A stretch of 64,000 nt of DNA from Gelidibacter salicanalis (GTDB lineage Bacteria; Bacteroidota; Bacteroidia; Flavobacteriales; Flavobacteriaceae): NCBI RefSeq assembly GCF_016469035.1, contig NZ_JAEHJZ010000004.1, positions 19,795 to 83,794 on the forward strand, written 5' to 3'. The position numbers and the translations under genes were made by a program. The notes under the pieces were generated by a model. The model saw only the letters and a list, made by a program, of their open reading frames with translations. It did no database searches and was not told the DNA's origin. Below, piece after piece: positions 37,309 through 46,668 of the stretch (within the stretch, counting starts at the first letter, position 1; each line of letters opens with the position of its first letter).

Positions 37309-37337
37309 AAAGCCTGAAGACATATACTTCAGGCTTT
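37309..37337 (+). terminator. Terminator of the M16 pair
   Basis: AAAGCCTGAAG / CTTCAGGCTTT, 11-bp stem, followed by TCTTATT. Confidence 0.8.
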
Positions 37338-37475
37338 CTTATTGTTTATGCTATGAGGAAGATTCACAGCCTCTACTGCCTACCTTGAAAGAATTGAATC
37401 CTATTTAGCAAAATTGAAACGAGACTTTTCTAGGTTAAAATGTTGAATTTTGGCACACTAAAGATCATAATTCCT

Positions 37476-37483
37476 TAATTTTG
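37476..37483 (+). promoter_or_regulatory. -7 box upstream of the heavy-metal-associated protein gene
   Basis: TAATTTTG, 55 nt before the start codon, with TTTTGG about 23 nt further up. Confidence 0.4.
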
Positions 37484-37538
37484 ATCTTTCTAAGCTTTTT
37501 ATACAACAACCCCTATAAAATTCAAGATATCTATCACT

Positions 37539-37985
37539 ATGAAAACACTTAAAGCATTTGTATTGCTATCTGCACTAGCGCTCGTTTCAGTAAGTTGTAA
37601 AGACAATGCGCAACCAGAGATCAAGACAGTAGAGATGGAGCAACCAGAGATGGCTTCAAAATTAACGTTGGATCCTAACGCGACCTATGCAAAGGCAGAG
37701 TTTGGTATTGAAGGGATGACTTGCGTGATGGGTTGTGCAAAAACCATTGAAAAGAAAATTGCCAAAATGGAAGGCGTAAAATCTGCTACGGTCGATTTTG
37801 ACAGACGTTTGGCTATGGTAGAATATGATAACGCCAAGGTTACCCCAAATGCGCTTGAAGAGGCTGTGGTATCGGTTTCAGACACCTACAGCGTGAATAG
37901 CATGAAAACAGTGGATGCCTTTTCTTCTGAACAACATACTTGTGATGCAGAATGCATGGCGAATTGTCCTCATAAAAAGATGTGA
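37539..37985 (+). CDS. Heavy-metal-associated (HMA) domain lipoprotein
   Basis: 148 residues. Lipoprotein signal ending SVSC (about residue 20). An HMA domain follows, with GMTCVMGCAKTIEKKIAKME; the CxxxC spacing (TCVMGC) differs slightly from the usual CxxC. The C-terminus ends in a Cys/His tail (QHTCDAECMANCPHKKM). It probably binds copper or another soft metal in the periplasm. DNA past the stop codon encodes, in the same frame, a second similar tail. Confidence 0.85.
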   Translation: MKTLKAFVLLSALALVSVSCKDNAQPEIKTVEMEQPEMASKLTLDPNATYAKAEFGIEGMTCVMGCAKTIEKKIAKMEGVKSATVDFDRRLAMVEYDNAKVTPNALEEAVVSVSDTYSVNSMKTVDAFSSEQHTCDAECMANCPHKKM

Positions 37986-38003
37986 GATTAAGCCCGCGAC
38001 AAG

Positions 38004-38123
38004 ATGTCCTGTGATGCAGATTGTAAAAAAGTCTGTTGTCCTAAGAAAGAGAAATATGACTTTTCTATATATAACTTAAAAACCACCGTACAACACAGTG
38101 GTTTTTTTATGAACTTACCTTAA
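38004..38123 (+). pseudogene. In-frame Cys-rich segment after the HMA gene stop
   Basis: In the same frame, after TGA and TAA, an ATG opens MSCDADCKKVCCPKKEKYD plus a tail that runs into the terminator. SCDADCKKVCCPKK mirrors the CDAECMANCPHKK end of the upstream protein. It may be a lost C-terminal repeat or a separate metallothionein-like peptide that really ends sooner. Confidence 0.35.
38078..38108. terminator. Bidirectional terminator
   Basis: AAAAACCAC / GTGGTTTTT stem with an 11-nt loop and a T-run, between the convergent HMA and YCII genes. Confidence 0.75.
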
Positions 38124-38633
38124 AGCATAACCTTTAGGCGCCCACCAAGGGTGGATTTCAATTTCTAGACTTCCCGCTTTTACCAAGGGGTCCGCATTGG
38201 CCAAACTATCTGCTAGTTTTATCGTTGGAACGTTATAGATCGTTATCCCCATGATTTCACCCACATCCCCAAACGGACCAGAAATATCAGCATAGCCCAT
38301 ATCGTACATCTTTTTCAAATGTTCTAGATGCAATTTTTGCAACCGTTTATATTCTTCTTCATTTTGTATTTTAGTTGAGCCACTCTTCAAAAAAGCAATA
38401 AAATATTGCTGCATAATAATCGTGTCCTTGGTTTTCTCATCGATCACATCAAAAATCTCAAAGCCTTTATCGAGCAAATCTTTTCTGAGCTGTGTTTTAG
38501 TTTTGGGTTCTGAAACTACAGAATCTAAACGTTCTGAGCTGATGGTCACATCATCTTTATCTATTTTTCGGTATTTTTCGCTACAAGATGTTAACACAAA
38601 CAATACCCCTAGTATATAAACTATTGTTTTCAT
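38115..38633 (-). CDS. YCII-related domain lipoprotein
   Basis: 172 residues. Signal ending VLTSC (about residue 17). The mature part contains a YCII-like ferredoxin fold: QYFIAFLKSGS, LHLEHLKKMYDMGYADISGPF and IMGITIYNVPTIKLADSLANADPLVKAGSLEIEIHPWW pieces. The His and Asp of YCII domains are in LHLEHLK and ADPLV. Function unknown; it is exported. Confidence 0.75.
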   Translation of the reverse strand: MKTIVYILGVLFVLTSCSEKYRKIDKDDVTISSERLDSVVSEPKTKTQLRKDLLDKGFEIFDVIDEKTKDTIIMQQYFIAFLKSGSTKIQNEEEYKRLQKLHLEHLKKMYDMGYADISGPFGDVGEIMGITIYNVPTIKLADSLANADPLVKAGSLEIEIHPWWAPKGYALR

Positions 38634-38656
38634 ACGCTTCTTTTTATCGATTTATA

Positions 38657-39136
38657 TTAATCCCAATTTTTAAATGGATGCTTTACCAATTGAGAATTGA
38701 AATATTTTAACTGTCCCGTCACTTCTTCTCCCAGCCAATTTGGTTTATGAAAGTTTTCAGCCACTTCATTGAGCTCTACTTCAGCCACTACAAGTCCTTC
38801 ATTAACCCCAAAAAACTCATCCACTTCAAACACATGTTCTCCAGATTGAACTTCATATCTAATTTTGTCAATCATACCTTCTTCGCATAACTGTAAAAGC
38901 GCTTCAGCATCAGATTTTGAAATTTCCTTTTCCCATTCAAAACGCGACACGCCGTCGTCTGAAGTTTCTCCTTTGATGGTCAAAAACCCTTGATCGCCTT
39001 TTAATCTGACGCGCACCGTTCGGCTTTTATCAGAATTTAAAAACGCTTGTACTATCCGTGTCTTCTTAAATGCCTCCGACTTAAATTGATCAGAAAGGAC
39101 TAAAAATTTACGTTCTATTTCAATTAATTTGCTCAC
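38657..39136 (-). CDS. CYTH domain protein
   Basis: 159 residues. IEIERKFLV at the start is the ExExK signature of CYTH/triphosphate tunnel enzymes. RTVRVRLKGDQGFLTIKGE, RFEWEKEI and VFEVDEFFGVNEGLVVAEVEL supply the charged tunnel strands. It likely hydrolyses a triphosphate such as inorganic tripolyphosphate; cyclase activity is possible. Its start overlaps the end of the next upstream gene by 17 nt. Confidence 0.9.
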   Translation of the reverse strand: MSKLIEIERKFLVLSDQFKSEAFKKTRIVQAFLNSDKSRTVRVRLKGDQGFLTIKGETSDDGVSRFEWEKEISKSDAEALLQLCEEGMIDKIRYEVQSGEHVFEVDEFFGVNEGLVVAEVELNEVAENFHKPNWLGEEVTGQLKYFNSQLVKHPFKNWD

Positions 39137-39788
39137 CTAGTTCCTGAATTTTCTTTGATTTTATACGTACGGCATCATGGTCATTATTCGCTAACCACAC
39201 CATACATCTTGCAATGGTTTCTGGAGCAATAGGCTGGTAACGCTTTAAATCTCCAAAGCGGAATATGGGCTTGATAAAATTCATTATAATTTTAAATATA
39301 TGTTCGCCTAACCTAAATTCCTCCCGCTCTCCGGTAATTAAAGAGGGTTGAAGAATATAAGTTTTGGGGATTTGTAAATCTAAAACCGCTGCTTCCATGA
39401 GGCCTTTGGTCCTGTTATAAAACACCTTACTGTTCTTTTTGGCACCCAGAGCAGAGATGACCACAAAGGTATCAATGCCATTCTCCTTACATAATTTTGC
39501 CGCAGCTACAGGAATGCCGTAGTCTATTTTGACGTAGGTATCCTTATCAGATGTTTTGGCTTTGGTGGTCCCAATACAGCAATACACTTCATCAGACTTA
39601 AATTTATTGGCATAGTGTTCGAGTTGAAAAAGGTCAATGATATATTCCTCTAATTTAGGATGTTTTAGTTCAACACTATTCCTTCCAAAAACCGTCACGT
39701 GACCATACCGTTCATCATCCAGGAGCATTTTTAATAACATGTTTCCTGTGAGTCCTGTTGCACCCAAAACAATCGCTGTTTTTGCCAT
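39120..39788 (-). CDS. NAD(P)-binding atypical short-chain dehydrogenase
   Basis: 222 residues. GATGLTGNMLLKMLL at the N-terminus is the Rossmann NAD(P) site; FVVISALGAKKNSKVFYNRTK has the YxxxK-like pair region. It resembles the TIP30/HTATIP2-like group of oxidoreductases. Substrate unknown. It overlaps the downstream CYTH gene, so the two are cotranscribed. Confidence 0.8.
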   Translation of the reverse strand: MAKTAIVLGATGLTGNMLLKMLLDDERYGHVTVFGRNSVELKHPKLEEYIIDLFQLEHYANKFKSDEVYCCIGTTKAKTSDKDTYVKIDYGIPVAAAKLCKENGIDTFVVISALGAKKNSKVFYNRTKGLMEAAVLDLQIPKTYILQPSLITGEREEFRLGEHIFKIIMNFIKPIFRFGDLKRYQPIAPETIARCMVWLANNDHDAVRIKSKKIQELGEQIN

Positions 39789-39831
39789 CTTTTATAATTT
39801 CTGTTCCGCTTAGATGTTATAAATTTACGGC

Positions 39832-40941
39832 ATGCCAAACGATTTACCAATAAGAAAGATCATTCATGTAGATATGGACGCATTTTACGCTTCTGTAGAG
39901 CAAATGGACCATCCTGAACTTAAAGGGAAAGCCTTGGCTGTTGGTGGGAGCGAGAAACGCGGAGTTGTGGCAGCGGCGAGTTATGAAGCGCGGAAATTTG
40001 GGGTGCGTAGTGCTATGAGTGGTGTGCAAGCCAAACGCAACTGTCCGGAATTGATCTTTGTAAAACCACGGTTTGACCGTTATAAAGACATCTCCAAACA
40101 AGTCAGAGCCATTTTCTACGAGTATACAGATTTGGTGGAACCGCTTTCTTTGGATGAAGCGTATTTGGATGTGACGGTGAATAAAACCGGGAATCCCAGT
40201 GCCTCTTTGATTGCTCAAGAAATTAGGGTACGGATTTTAGAAGAAGTTGGTATCACCGCTTCTGCAGGGATATCGGTCAATAAATTTGTAGCTAAGATTG
40301 CCAGCGACTACAACAAACCTAACGGACAAAAAACGGTTAATCCGGAAGACGTTTTAGAATTTCTGGAGGTTTTGGACATTCGGAAATTCCACGGTGTAGG
40401 CAAAGTCACGGCAGATAAAATGTACCAATTGGGAATTTTTACGGGACGCGATTTAAAGTCCAAAACTTTAGACTATCTCGAAGATCATTTTGGAAAATCT
40501 GGAAGTTACTATTACAATCTTGTAAGAGGGATTCACAATAGCGAAGTTAAACCCAACCGCATCCGAAAATCGTTGGCTGCTGAGCGCACCTTCAACGAAA
40601 ACTTATCCAGTGAAATTTTTATGCTCCAACGGTTGGATACCATTGCCACCGAAGTAGCCAAACGTTTGGAGCAAAGTAAAGTGGCCGGTAAAACCATCAC
40701 ACTAAAAATAAAATATAGCGATTTCACCCTGCAAACCAGAAGTAAAACCTTACCCTATTTTATAAGTAATAAAGACATCATTCTTGACACCGCCAAAGAT
40801 TTATTATATCAGGAAAAGATGAGCAATTCAGTAAGATTACTGGGAATTTCATTGTCCAATTTGAATACTGAGGACAGTACTTCTAAAGCAACTGAACTTA
40901 AAGAAAAAAGTGTCAGTGTACAGCTGAAGTTTGGGTTTTAG
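39832..40941 (+). CDS. dinB: DNA polymerase IV
   Basis: 369 residues, Y-family polymerase. HVDMDAFYASVEQ and SLDEAYLDVT hold the catalytic acids; GGSEKRGVVAAASYEARKFG and SAMSGVQAKRNCP form the fingers; a helix-hairpin-helix thumb (FHGVGKVTADKMYQLGI) and a little-finger domain follow. No beta-clamp motif is obvious at the C-terminus beyond the end VQLKFGF. It copies past damaged bases at low fidelity. Divergent from the oxidoreductase gene; no LexA-type box was recognised. Confidence 0.95.
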   Translation: MPNDLPIRKIIHVDMDAFYASVEQMDHPELKGKALAVGGSEKRGVVAAASYEARKFGVRSAMSGVQAKRNCPELIFVKPRFDRYKDISKQVRAIFYEYTDLVEPLSLDEAYLDVTVNKTGNPSASLIAQEIRVRILEEVGITASAGISVNKFVAKIASDYNKPNGQKTVNPEDVLEFLEVLDIRKFHGVGKVTADKMYQLGIFTGRDLKSKTLDYLEDHFGKSGSYYYNLVRGIHNSEVKPNRIRKSLAAERTFNENLSSEIFMLQRLDTIATEVAKRLEQSKVAGKTITLKIKYSDFTLQTRSKTLPYFISNKDIILDTAKDLLYQEKMSNSVRLLGISLSNLNTEDSTSKATELKEKSVSVQLKFGF

Positions 40942-40968
40942 TGTCTTTTCTATTTCAAATATGCTACT

Positions 40969-41364
40969 CTAATATGCACTCACACTTATCTCAGCCTTAT
41001 ATTCAGAAGCCTCGATTGTACCATCGGCAATTGGATATGGTGTAATGTTAAGCAGCCTGATTGATAGACCATCTATAACCGTATCATTTTGAAACCCATT
41101 ATTAGTATGCAAACTAAAGCTTTTGCTCACTTTATTTTTATTTAAGGTAAAAGCCGCCGTAGCATCGCCTTCCCAAACGCATTGTAGCCCTTTGGCACAT
41201 CTGGAATCATTAAAAACAGAGTCTAGGCAAATACGGACCTCGTTTTCTAACGCAGTCACACAATCGTTTACTTTTAAAGTAATTGAACTTTGGGTAGAAA
41301 GGTCATTTTTGCCGCAACCCAAACAGCATAGAATGAGAAACGGAATCAGAAACTTTTGAATCAT
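40969..41364 (-). CDS. Small putative lipoprotein
   Basis: 131 residues. Signal ending CCLGC (about residue 17). Cys-paired segment CVTALENEVRICLDSVFNDS with RCAKGLQCVWEGDATAAFTL, a pattern I have seen in other Bacteroidota lipoproteins. Function unknown. Confidence 0.65.
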   Translation of the reverse strand: MIQKFLIPFLILCCLGCGKNDLSTQSSITLKVNDCVTALENEVRICLDSVFNDSRCAKGLQCVWEGDATAAFTLNKNKVSKSFSLHTNNGFQNDTVIDGLSIRLLNITPYPIADGTIEASEYKAEISVSAY

Positions 41365-41449
41365 AAGGAGACGGTTTAACTAATAGATGCGATTACTGTT
41401 CAATGGTTGCGCTCAGATCATATCATATCAAATCTCCTTTTAAAACGAT

Positions 41450-41480
41450 AAACCCCAAAGTCTTAGTGACTTTGAGGTTT
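41450..41480 (-). terminator. Terminator of the pyk run
   Basis: AAACCCCAAAGTC / GACTTTGAGGTTT stem with one wobble pair; on the minus strand a short T-run follows. Confidence 0.7.
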
Positions 41481-41510
41481 TATATTGTAATATCAAATTC
41501 TTATTGCTGT

Positions 41511-42953
41511 TTAAAAACTACAACTCGTAATTTCTGTAACTCTTAAGGTATTGACCATTCCTTTTTCTTGGATTGGCATCGCGGCCAAACTAACGAGCAT
41601 GTCTCCCGCCTCAAGATATCCTTTCTGACAGGCAATTGCATTTACATCTTCAATAGTTTCATCAGTACTGACAAATTTATCGTAGAAAAACGCTTTTACA
41701 CCCCATAATAGATTGAGTTGGGTTAAAATACGTTTGTTAGACGTGAATACTAAAATATGAGAACTTGGTCTCCATGCTGAAATTTGAAATGCCGTATACC
41801 CACTATTGGTTAAGGTAGAGATAGCTTTGGCATTGATTTCATTGGCCATATTGGCCGCATGGTAACAAATTGATTTGGTAATATAACGTTTTGTACGAAT
41901 ATGTGGGGGCGATTGTGGCACCTTAATCAACGGAGAATCTTCCACACTTTTAATGATATTACTCATTTGTCTGATTACTTGCACAGGGTATTGCCCAACT
42001 GAAGTTTCTCCAGAAAGCATTACCGCATCAGCACCATCCATTACGGAGTTGGCAACGTCATTCACTTCCGCTCGTGTTGGTGTCAAACTAGAAATCATGG
42101 TTTCCATCATTTGCGTAGCGATAATTACAGGAATTCTTGCGCGCTTAGCGCGTAATACCAATTGCTTTTGAATTAATGGAACTTCCTCTGCAGGAATTTC
42201 CACACCCAAATCGCCACGTGCCACCATCAATCCGTCACAGTAGGCCACAATTTTATCAATATTTTCAACAGCTTCGGGCTTTTCAATTTTTGCTATGATT
42301 GGAATTTTATGATCGCTATGTTCTTCAATCAATTCTTTCAGTTGCATTAAGTCTTCTGCGTGACGTACAAAAGATAAGGCCATCCAATCCACTTTCATCT
42401 TAATGGCAAAAATGGCATCTTCAATGTCCTTTTCTGTCAATGCGGGCTGTGAGATATTGGTGTTTGGCAGGTTGACGCCTTTTTTGGATTTTAAAGGTCC
42501 GCCTTGAATAACGCGGGCTTTAACTTCTGATTTTTTATCTGTAGATACCACTTCAAAAATTAACTTTCCATCATCAAGTAAGATGCGCTCCCCTGGTTTG
42601 GCATCCTGTGGAAATCGATCATAGGTCATGTAGACACGTTCTTTTGTGCCCTCAAATTTCTTTCCAGTTGCAAAGATGATTTCATCTCCTGCATTTACCA
42701 CAACTTCACCCTTCATGACCCCAACGCGTAATTTCGGACCTTGCAAATCACCTAGGATGGCTGCATTATACCCAAATTCATCATTAAGTTCACGGATCAT
42801 TTGGATGCGTTCTTCCACATCAGCATAATCAGCATGTGAAAAGTTGATTCTAAACACATCTACCCCTTCATCAAGCATTGCTTTTAATACGGCTTTAGTA
42901 CTTGTTGCTGGCCCTAAAGTGGCTACTATTTTAGTTTTTTTACGTTTCTGCAT
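41511..42953 (-). CDS. pyk: Pyruvate kinase
   Basis: 480 residues. KIVATLGPATST, RINFSHADY, GDLQGPKLRVG (substrate and metal site), MVARGDLGVEIP and the RAEVNDVANSVMDGADAVML region are standard. It makes pyruvate and ATP from phosphoenolpyruvate. It is just 3 nt after the IPExxxVDY gene. Confidence 0.97.
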   Translation of the reverse strand: MQKRKKTKIVATLGPATSTKAVLKAMLDEGVDVFRINFSHADYADVEERIQMIRELNDEFGYNAAILGDLQGPKLRVGVMKGEVVVNAGDEIIFATGKKFEGTKERVYMTYDRFPQDAKPGERILLDDGKLIFEVVSTDKKSEVKARVIQGGPLKSKKGVNLPNTNISQPALTEKDIEDAIFAIKMKVDWMALSFVRHAEDLMQLKELIEEHSDHKIPIIAKIEKPEAVENIDKIVAYCDGLMVARGDLGVEIPAEEVPLIQKQLVLRAKRARIPVIIATQMMETMISSLTPTRAEVNDVANSVMDGADAVMLSGETSVGQYPVQVIRQMSNIIKSVEDSPLIKVPQSPPHIRTKRYITKSICYHAANMANEINAKAISTLTNSGYTAFQISAWRPSSHILVFTSNKRILTQLNLLWGVKAFFYDKFVSTDETIEDVNAIACQKGYLEAGDMLVSLAAMPIQEKGMVNTLRVTEITSCSF

Positions 42954-42956
42954 TAA

Positions 42957-43436
42957 TCAAAAAATTAAGTTGTCTTTAGACTTTAGTTGGTCTATGTCTA
43001 TGGTATAAGTTGTTATGACTTGCGGTATAGCTTGTATTTTTTCTAAGATATCCTTTTCATCTAGGTACCGGTCTTCATTGGTGATCTTAATTAAAAAATC
43101 CACATTTTTAAGTTCTGGTAAAAAATGATAGGTTTTTAAGACTTTCTCACTGGTTGAAAATAAGGAACCCGAGCTTTGTAAACTGTCTTCTTCCTTTTTG
43201 CAAACGTTTGCTACCATGTGCCAGGTTGTAAATAGCTTTTCATCAAACCATTCATAAATTGGATAGGTTGCGGCAAAATACTTATAGTCTAAATCTTGAG
43301 GCTGACGTGTTAAATTCAGATTCAAATATTTATTGAGAAGATAGGCTAGTCTGTAATCTTCCAACCTACAATGTACGGCTAAAAGCGAGTAGGAAGCGTC
43401 ATAGAAATCATCTACAAGTAGTTTGTGTAACGCCAT
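42957..43436 (-). CDS. IPExxxVDY family protein
   Basis: 159 residues. DYRLAYLLNKYLNLNLTR at the start and FAATYPIYEWFDEKLFTTWH in the middle are typical. The C-terminal motif that names the family has drifted here (QAIPQVITTYTIDIDQLKSK). It is usually next to pyk in Flavobacteriia, as here. Function unknown. Confidence 0.8.
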   Translation of the reverse strand: MALHKLLVDDFYDASYSLLAVHCRLEDYRLAYLLNKYLNLNLTRQPQDLDYKYFAATYPIYEWFDEKLFTTWHMVANVCKKEEDSLQSSGSLFSTSEKVLKTYHFLPELKNVDFLIKITNEDRYLDEKDILEKIQAIPQVITTYTIDIDQLKSKDNLIF

Positions 43437-43564
43437 AGTAATAACAACATGAACTGTAAAGATAGTACTTTTATCTCCACGGCATTGTGAAGTTTTAGTA
43501 ATTCTTAACTGGTTCTACTGCACGAAATCGTTATAGTTAGTAACTTTTATCAAAAGTCCGTAAA

Positions 43565-44311
43565 CTATTCCTTAAATGACTGATTAATTCTATTTTGAAA
43601 GGCGAAAAAAGCTCGTTTGGAAGCTTTCTCTTCAGCTTTCTTTTTGGAAGTGGCCCTGCCTTTTGCCACTATTTTCCCATCGATGGAGAGTTTAACGGAA
43701 AAATGCTTCATATTGTCATTTCCAGTATCTTCATAAACATTATAGTCGAAGGTTTTCTTTTCCTTTTGACACCATTCAATCAATAAACTTTTATAACTGA
43801 TCACCTTCCCTTCCAGGGTCTCAATATCAATGTGCTTATCAATGACATTTTTGTAGATGAATTTTTCACATTGTTTATAGCCTTTATCTAAAAATATAGC
43901 GCCCACCAATGCTTCAAATAAATTGCCGTGAATGTTACTGCCAAAATTATTCTTTGGAATTTTCGATTCCACAAAGTCAATGAGCTTCAATTCTTTGCCC
44001 AATTCATTGAGGTGCTCTCTACTGACAACTTTTGAGCGCATTTTTGTTAAATAGCCCTCATCACCATCAGGCACTTCACTATACAAATAAGAAGCAATAA
44101 CGGCCCCTAGCATAGCATCACCAACAAATTCAAGACGTTCATAATTGAGTGCTATTCCCTTTTCATCCTTCACATTCATGGAACGATGCGTAAACGCTTT
44201 AACGTAAAGTGTTTTATTTTTTGGTTTATACCCTACAATCTTTTGGATTTGCAAAAAAAAATTCCCGTCATTTTTAGAACGGGAATTTAATATGTTACGA
44301 ATGTAGTTCAT
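43565..44311 (-). CDS. rnc: Ribonuclease III
   Basis: 248 residues. The nuclease signature NYERLEFVGDAMLGAVIA and the second acidic site GNLFEALVGAIFLDKG are intact; a double-stranded RNA-binding domain (about residues 170-240) ends GRATSKKKAEEKASKRAFF. It cuts double-stranded RNA, including rRNA precursors. 7 nt after fabF. Confidence 0.96.
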   Translation of the reverse strand: MNYIRNILNSRSKNDGNFFLQIQKIVGYKPKNKTLYVKAFTHRSMNVKDEKGIALNYERLEFVGDAMLGAVIASYLYSEVPDGDEGYLTKMRSKVVSREHLNELGKELKLIDFVESKIPKNNFGSNIHGNLFEALVGAIFLDKGYKQCEKFIYKNVIDKHIDIETLEGKVISYKSLLIEWCQKEKKTFDYNVYEDTGNDNMKHFSVKLSIDGKIVAKGRATSKKKAEEKASKRAFFAFQNRINQSFKE

Positions 44312-44318
44312 TCGGGAT

Positions 44319-45569
44319 TTAGTCTAATTTTTTAAATAATACGCAGGCGTTATGACCGCCAAATCCAAAGGTATTACTCATAGCCACTCTAACATCTCTC
44401 TTTTGAGCTTTGTTAAGTGTTAAGTTTAATTGCGGATCAATATTTTCATCAACTACCGTGTGGTTAATTGTTGGAGGCACAATACCGTGTTCCATTGCCA
44501 AAATAGCAGCAATAGATTCAATGGCACCGGCAGCACCCAACAAATGCCCCGTCATGGATTTTGTTGAATTGATATTAATTTTCTTGGCATGTTCTCCAAA
44601 AACTTCCGTAATAGCTTTTAGCTCAGCAACATCACCTAAAGGTGTGGATGTACCATGTGTGTTGATATGATCAACATCTTCAGGCTTCAATCCAGCATTG
44701 TCCAAACAATTTTTCATTACGGCAATAACTCCTATTCCTTCCGGATGTGGTGCAGTCATGTGGTACGCATCTGAAGACAATCCGCCTCCTAGTACTTCCG
44801 CATAGATCTTTGCGCCTCTAGCCTTTGCGTGCTCATAATCTTCCAAGATAATGGCCCCAGCACCTTCACCCAAGACAAAACCATCTCTGGTGGCGTCAAA
44901 CGGTCTCGAAGCTGTTTCTGGACTTTCATTTCTGGTCGATAAGGCATGCATGGCATTAAAGCCACCCATTCCTGCTTTGGTAACCGCCGCTTCACTTCCA
45001 CCGGTAACAATAACATCACAATACCCCAAACGAATATAATTTAGAGCATCAATCATTGCATTGGCAGAGGATGCACAGGCCGAAACCGTGGTATAGTTAG
45101 GACCCATAAATCCATGTTTTATGGAAATGTTTCCTGGAGCTATATCAGCAATCATTTTTGGAATAAAGAAAGGGTTGAAACGCGGAGTTCCATCACCAGC
45201 GGCAAAATTTAGAACTTCGTCCTGAAAAGTCTCCAACCCTCCAATACCAGCACCCCAAATAACACCGACACGAAGTTTATCAACAACACTCAAATCAAGT
45301 TTCGCATCCAAAATAGCTTCATCAGAAGCCACCATAGCATATTGCGTAAACCTGTCCATCCTGTTGACGAGCTTCCTATCAATAAATTTGGTTGGTTCAA
45401 AGTTTTTTAATTCGCATGCGAATTTAGTCTTGAACTTTTCAGCATCAAAATAAGTTATTGGCCCGGCACCGCTTTTGCCACTAATCAAGGCTTCCCAATA
45501 TTCATCTTTGGTATTCCCGATTGGTGTAAGCGCACCTAAACCCGTAACTACAACTCGCCTTAATTCCAT
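44319..45569 (-). CDS. fabF: 3-oxoacyl-[acyl-carrier-protein] synthase II
   Basis: 416 residues. Catalytic Cys in TTVSACASSANAM, His in NTHGTSTPLGD and SMTGHLLGAAGAIE; the C-terminus SNTFGFGGHNACVLF is standard. It elongates fatty acids on ACP. 12 nt after acpP, in the order acpP-fabF-rnc, a widely conserved cluster. Confidence 0.97.
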   Translation of the reverse strand: MELRRVVVTGLGALTPIGNTKDEYWEALISGKSGAGPITYFDAEKFKTKFACELKNFEPTKFIDRKLVNRMDRFTQYAMVASDEAILDAKLDLSVVDKLRVGVIWGAGIGGLETFQDEVLNFAAGDGTPRFNPFFIPKMIADIAPGNISIKHGFMGPNYTTVSACASSANAMIDALNYIRLGYCDVIVTGGSEAAVTKAGMGGFNAMHALSTRNESPETASRPFDATRDGFVLGEGAGAIILEDYEHAKARGAKIYAEVLGGGLSSDAYHMTAPHPEGIGVIAVMKNCLDNAGLKPEDVDHINTHGTSTPLGDVAELKAITEVFGEHAKKININSTKSMTGHLLGAAGAIESIAAILAMEHGIVPPTINHTVVDENIDPQLNLTLNKAQKRDVRVAMSNTFGFGGHNACVLFKKLD

Positions 45570-45581
45570 AAAGTCTGTTAC

Positions 45582-45815
45582 TTATTTCGCTGCTTCTATG
45601 TAAGAGATAGCTTGACCAACTGTCGCAATGTTTTCTGCTTGGTCATCTGGGATTTGAATATCGAATTCTTTTTCGAACTCCATGATCAATTCTACAGTAT
45701 CCAAAGAATCTGCTCCTAAATCATTTGTGAAGCTCGCTTCAGTGACAACTTCGTTCTCGTCTACACCTAATTTGTCTACTATAATCGCTTTTACTCTTGA
45801 TGCAATGTCTGACAT
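45582..45815 (-). CDS. acpP: Acyl carrier protein
   Basis: 77 residues, strongly acidic. The serine that takes phosphopantetheine lies in [12 protein letters not shown] (about residue 37). The carrier in fatty acid synthesis. First gene of acpP-fabF-rnc. Confidence 0.98.
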   Translation of the reverse strand: MSDIASRVKAIIVDKLGVDENEVVTEASFTNDLGADSLDTVELIMEFEKEFDIQIPDDQAENIATVGQAISYIEAAK

Positions 45816-45844
45816 AATCTTTAATTTTAAGTTTTATTAATTGG

Positions 45845-45852
45845 CAAAAATA
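45845..45852 (-). promoter_or_regulatory. -7 box upstream of acpP
   Basis: TATTTTTG on the minus strand, 29 nt before the acpP start codon. No clear -33. Confidence 0.4.
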
Positions 45853-46083
45853 AAAAACTTTACTTTAAAACCCATTTTTATTTCTACAATGTGTTTGTAA
45901 TTTAGTAAATATACATTGAAGTATTTCTATTTTAGCTCCCAATTGTTAATATTTATTCTTTTTTTTGTTTCGAATATTGAAGCGAATATCTGTAAATGAA
46001 ATGAGATTACGGAATTTTGCTGAACATTTTTTAATTTGATAGCGAATAGCATCTGACAATAATATAAATAGAGATCGTAGCAG

Positions 46084-46659
46084 ATGAAACGTATTGTAAT
46101 TTTTGCGTCCGGAAGTGGTACTAATGCTGAAAATTTAATCAATTTTTTTCATAACAGAAAAACGGGTTCTGTCATTCAGGTATTGACTAACAATCCTCAT
46201 GCCAAAGTTTTAGACCGTTGTAAGTCCTTAAAAGTTAGCGCACTGTCGTTTAACAGAGTTGCTTTTACCCAAACCCATGACGTCTTGAATATTTTAAAGG
46301 CATCACAACCCGATTTAATCGTGTTGGCAGGGTTTCTATGGAAGTTTCCAGAGTTTATACTTCATGAGTTTCCAAATAAGGTCATCAACATTCATCCGGC
46401 ATTGCTTCCAAAGTTTGGGGGCAAAGGCATGTATGGCGGTTTTGTGCACGAGGCTGTAATTGCCAAGAAAGAAACTGAAACAGGCATCACCATTCATTAT
46501 GTGAATGAACATTATGACGAAGGTGCTATTATTTTTCAAGAAAAATGTGAGGTCAGTCTAACAGATACTGCAGAAACGGTAGCGGCTAAAATACATGATT
46601 TGGAAATGCAACATTTTCCAAAAGTGGTTGAAAAATTGCTTTTATCCGAAAAGCTTTAG
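46084..46659 (+). CDS. purN: Phosphoribosylglycinamide formyltransferase
   Basis: 191 residues. FASGSGTNAENLI binds the ribonucleotide; the catalytic Asn-His lies in INIHPALLPKFGGKGMYG and the Asp in EHYDEGAII. It adds a formyl group to GAR in purine synthesis. Divergent from acpP. Confidence 0.95.
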   Translation: MKRIVIFASGSGTNAENLINFFHNRKTGSVIQVLTNNPHAKVLDRCKSLKVSALSFNRVAFTQTHDVLNILKASQPDLIVLAGFLWKFPEFILHEFPNKVINIHPALLPKFGGKGMYGGFVHEAVIAKKETETGITIHYVNEHYDEGAIIFQEKCEVSLTDTAETVAAKIHDLEMQHFPKVVEKLLLSEKL

Positions 46660-46668
46660 TGTAAATTC

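Noticed and set aside
37983-37991. TGA as selenocysteine in the HMA gene
   Set aside because: A TAA follows two codons later, and no SECIS-like hairpin was seen.
45927-46142. 71-codon minus-strand frame between acpP and purN
   Set aside because: It overlaps the start of purN, has no recognisable domain and its composition looks like translated AT-rich spacer.
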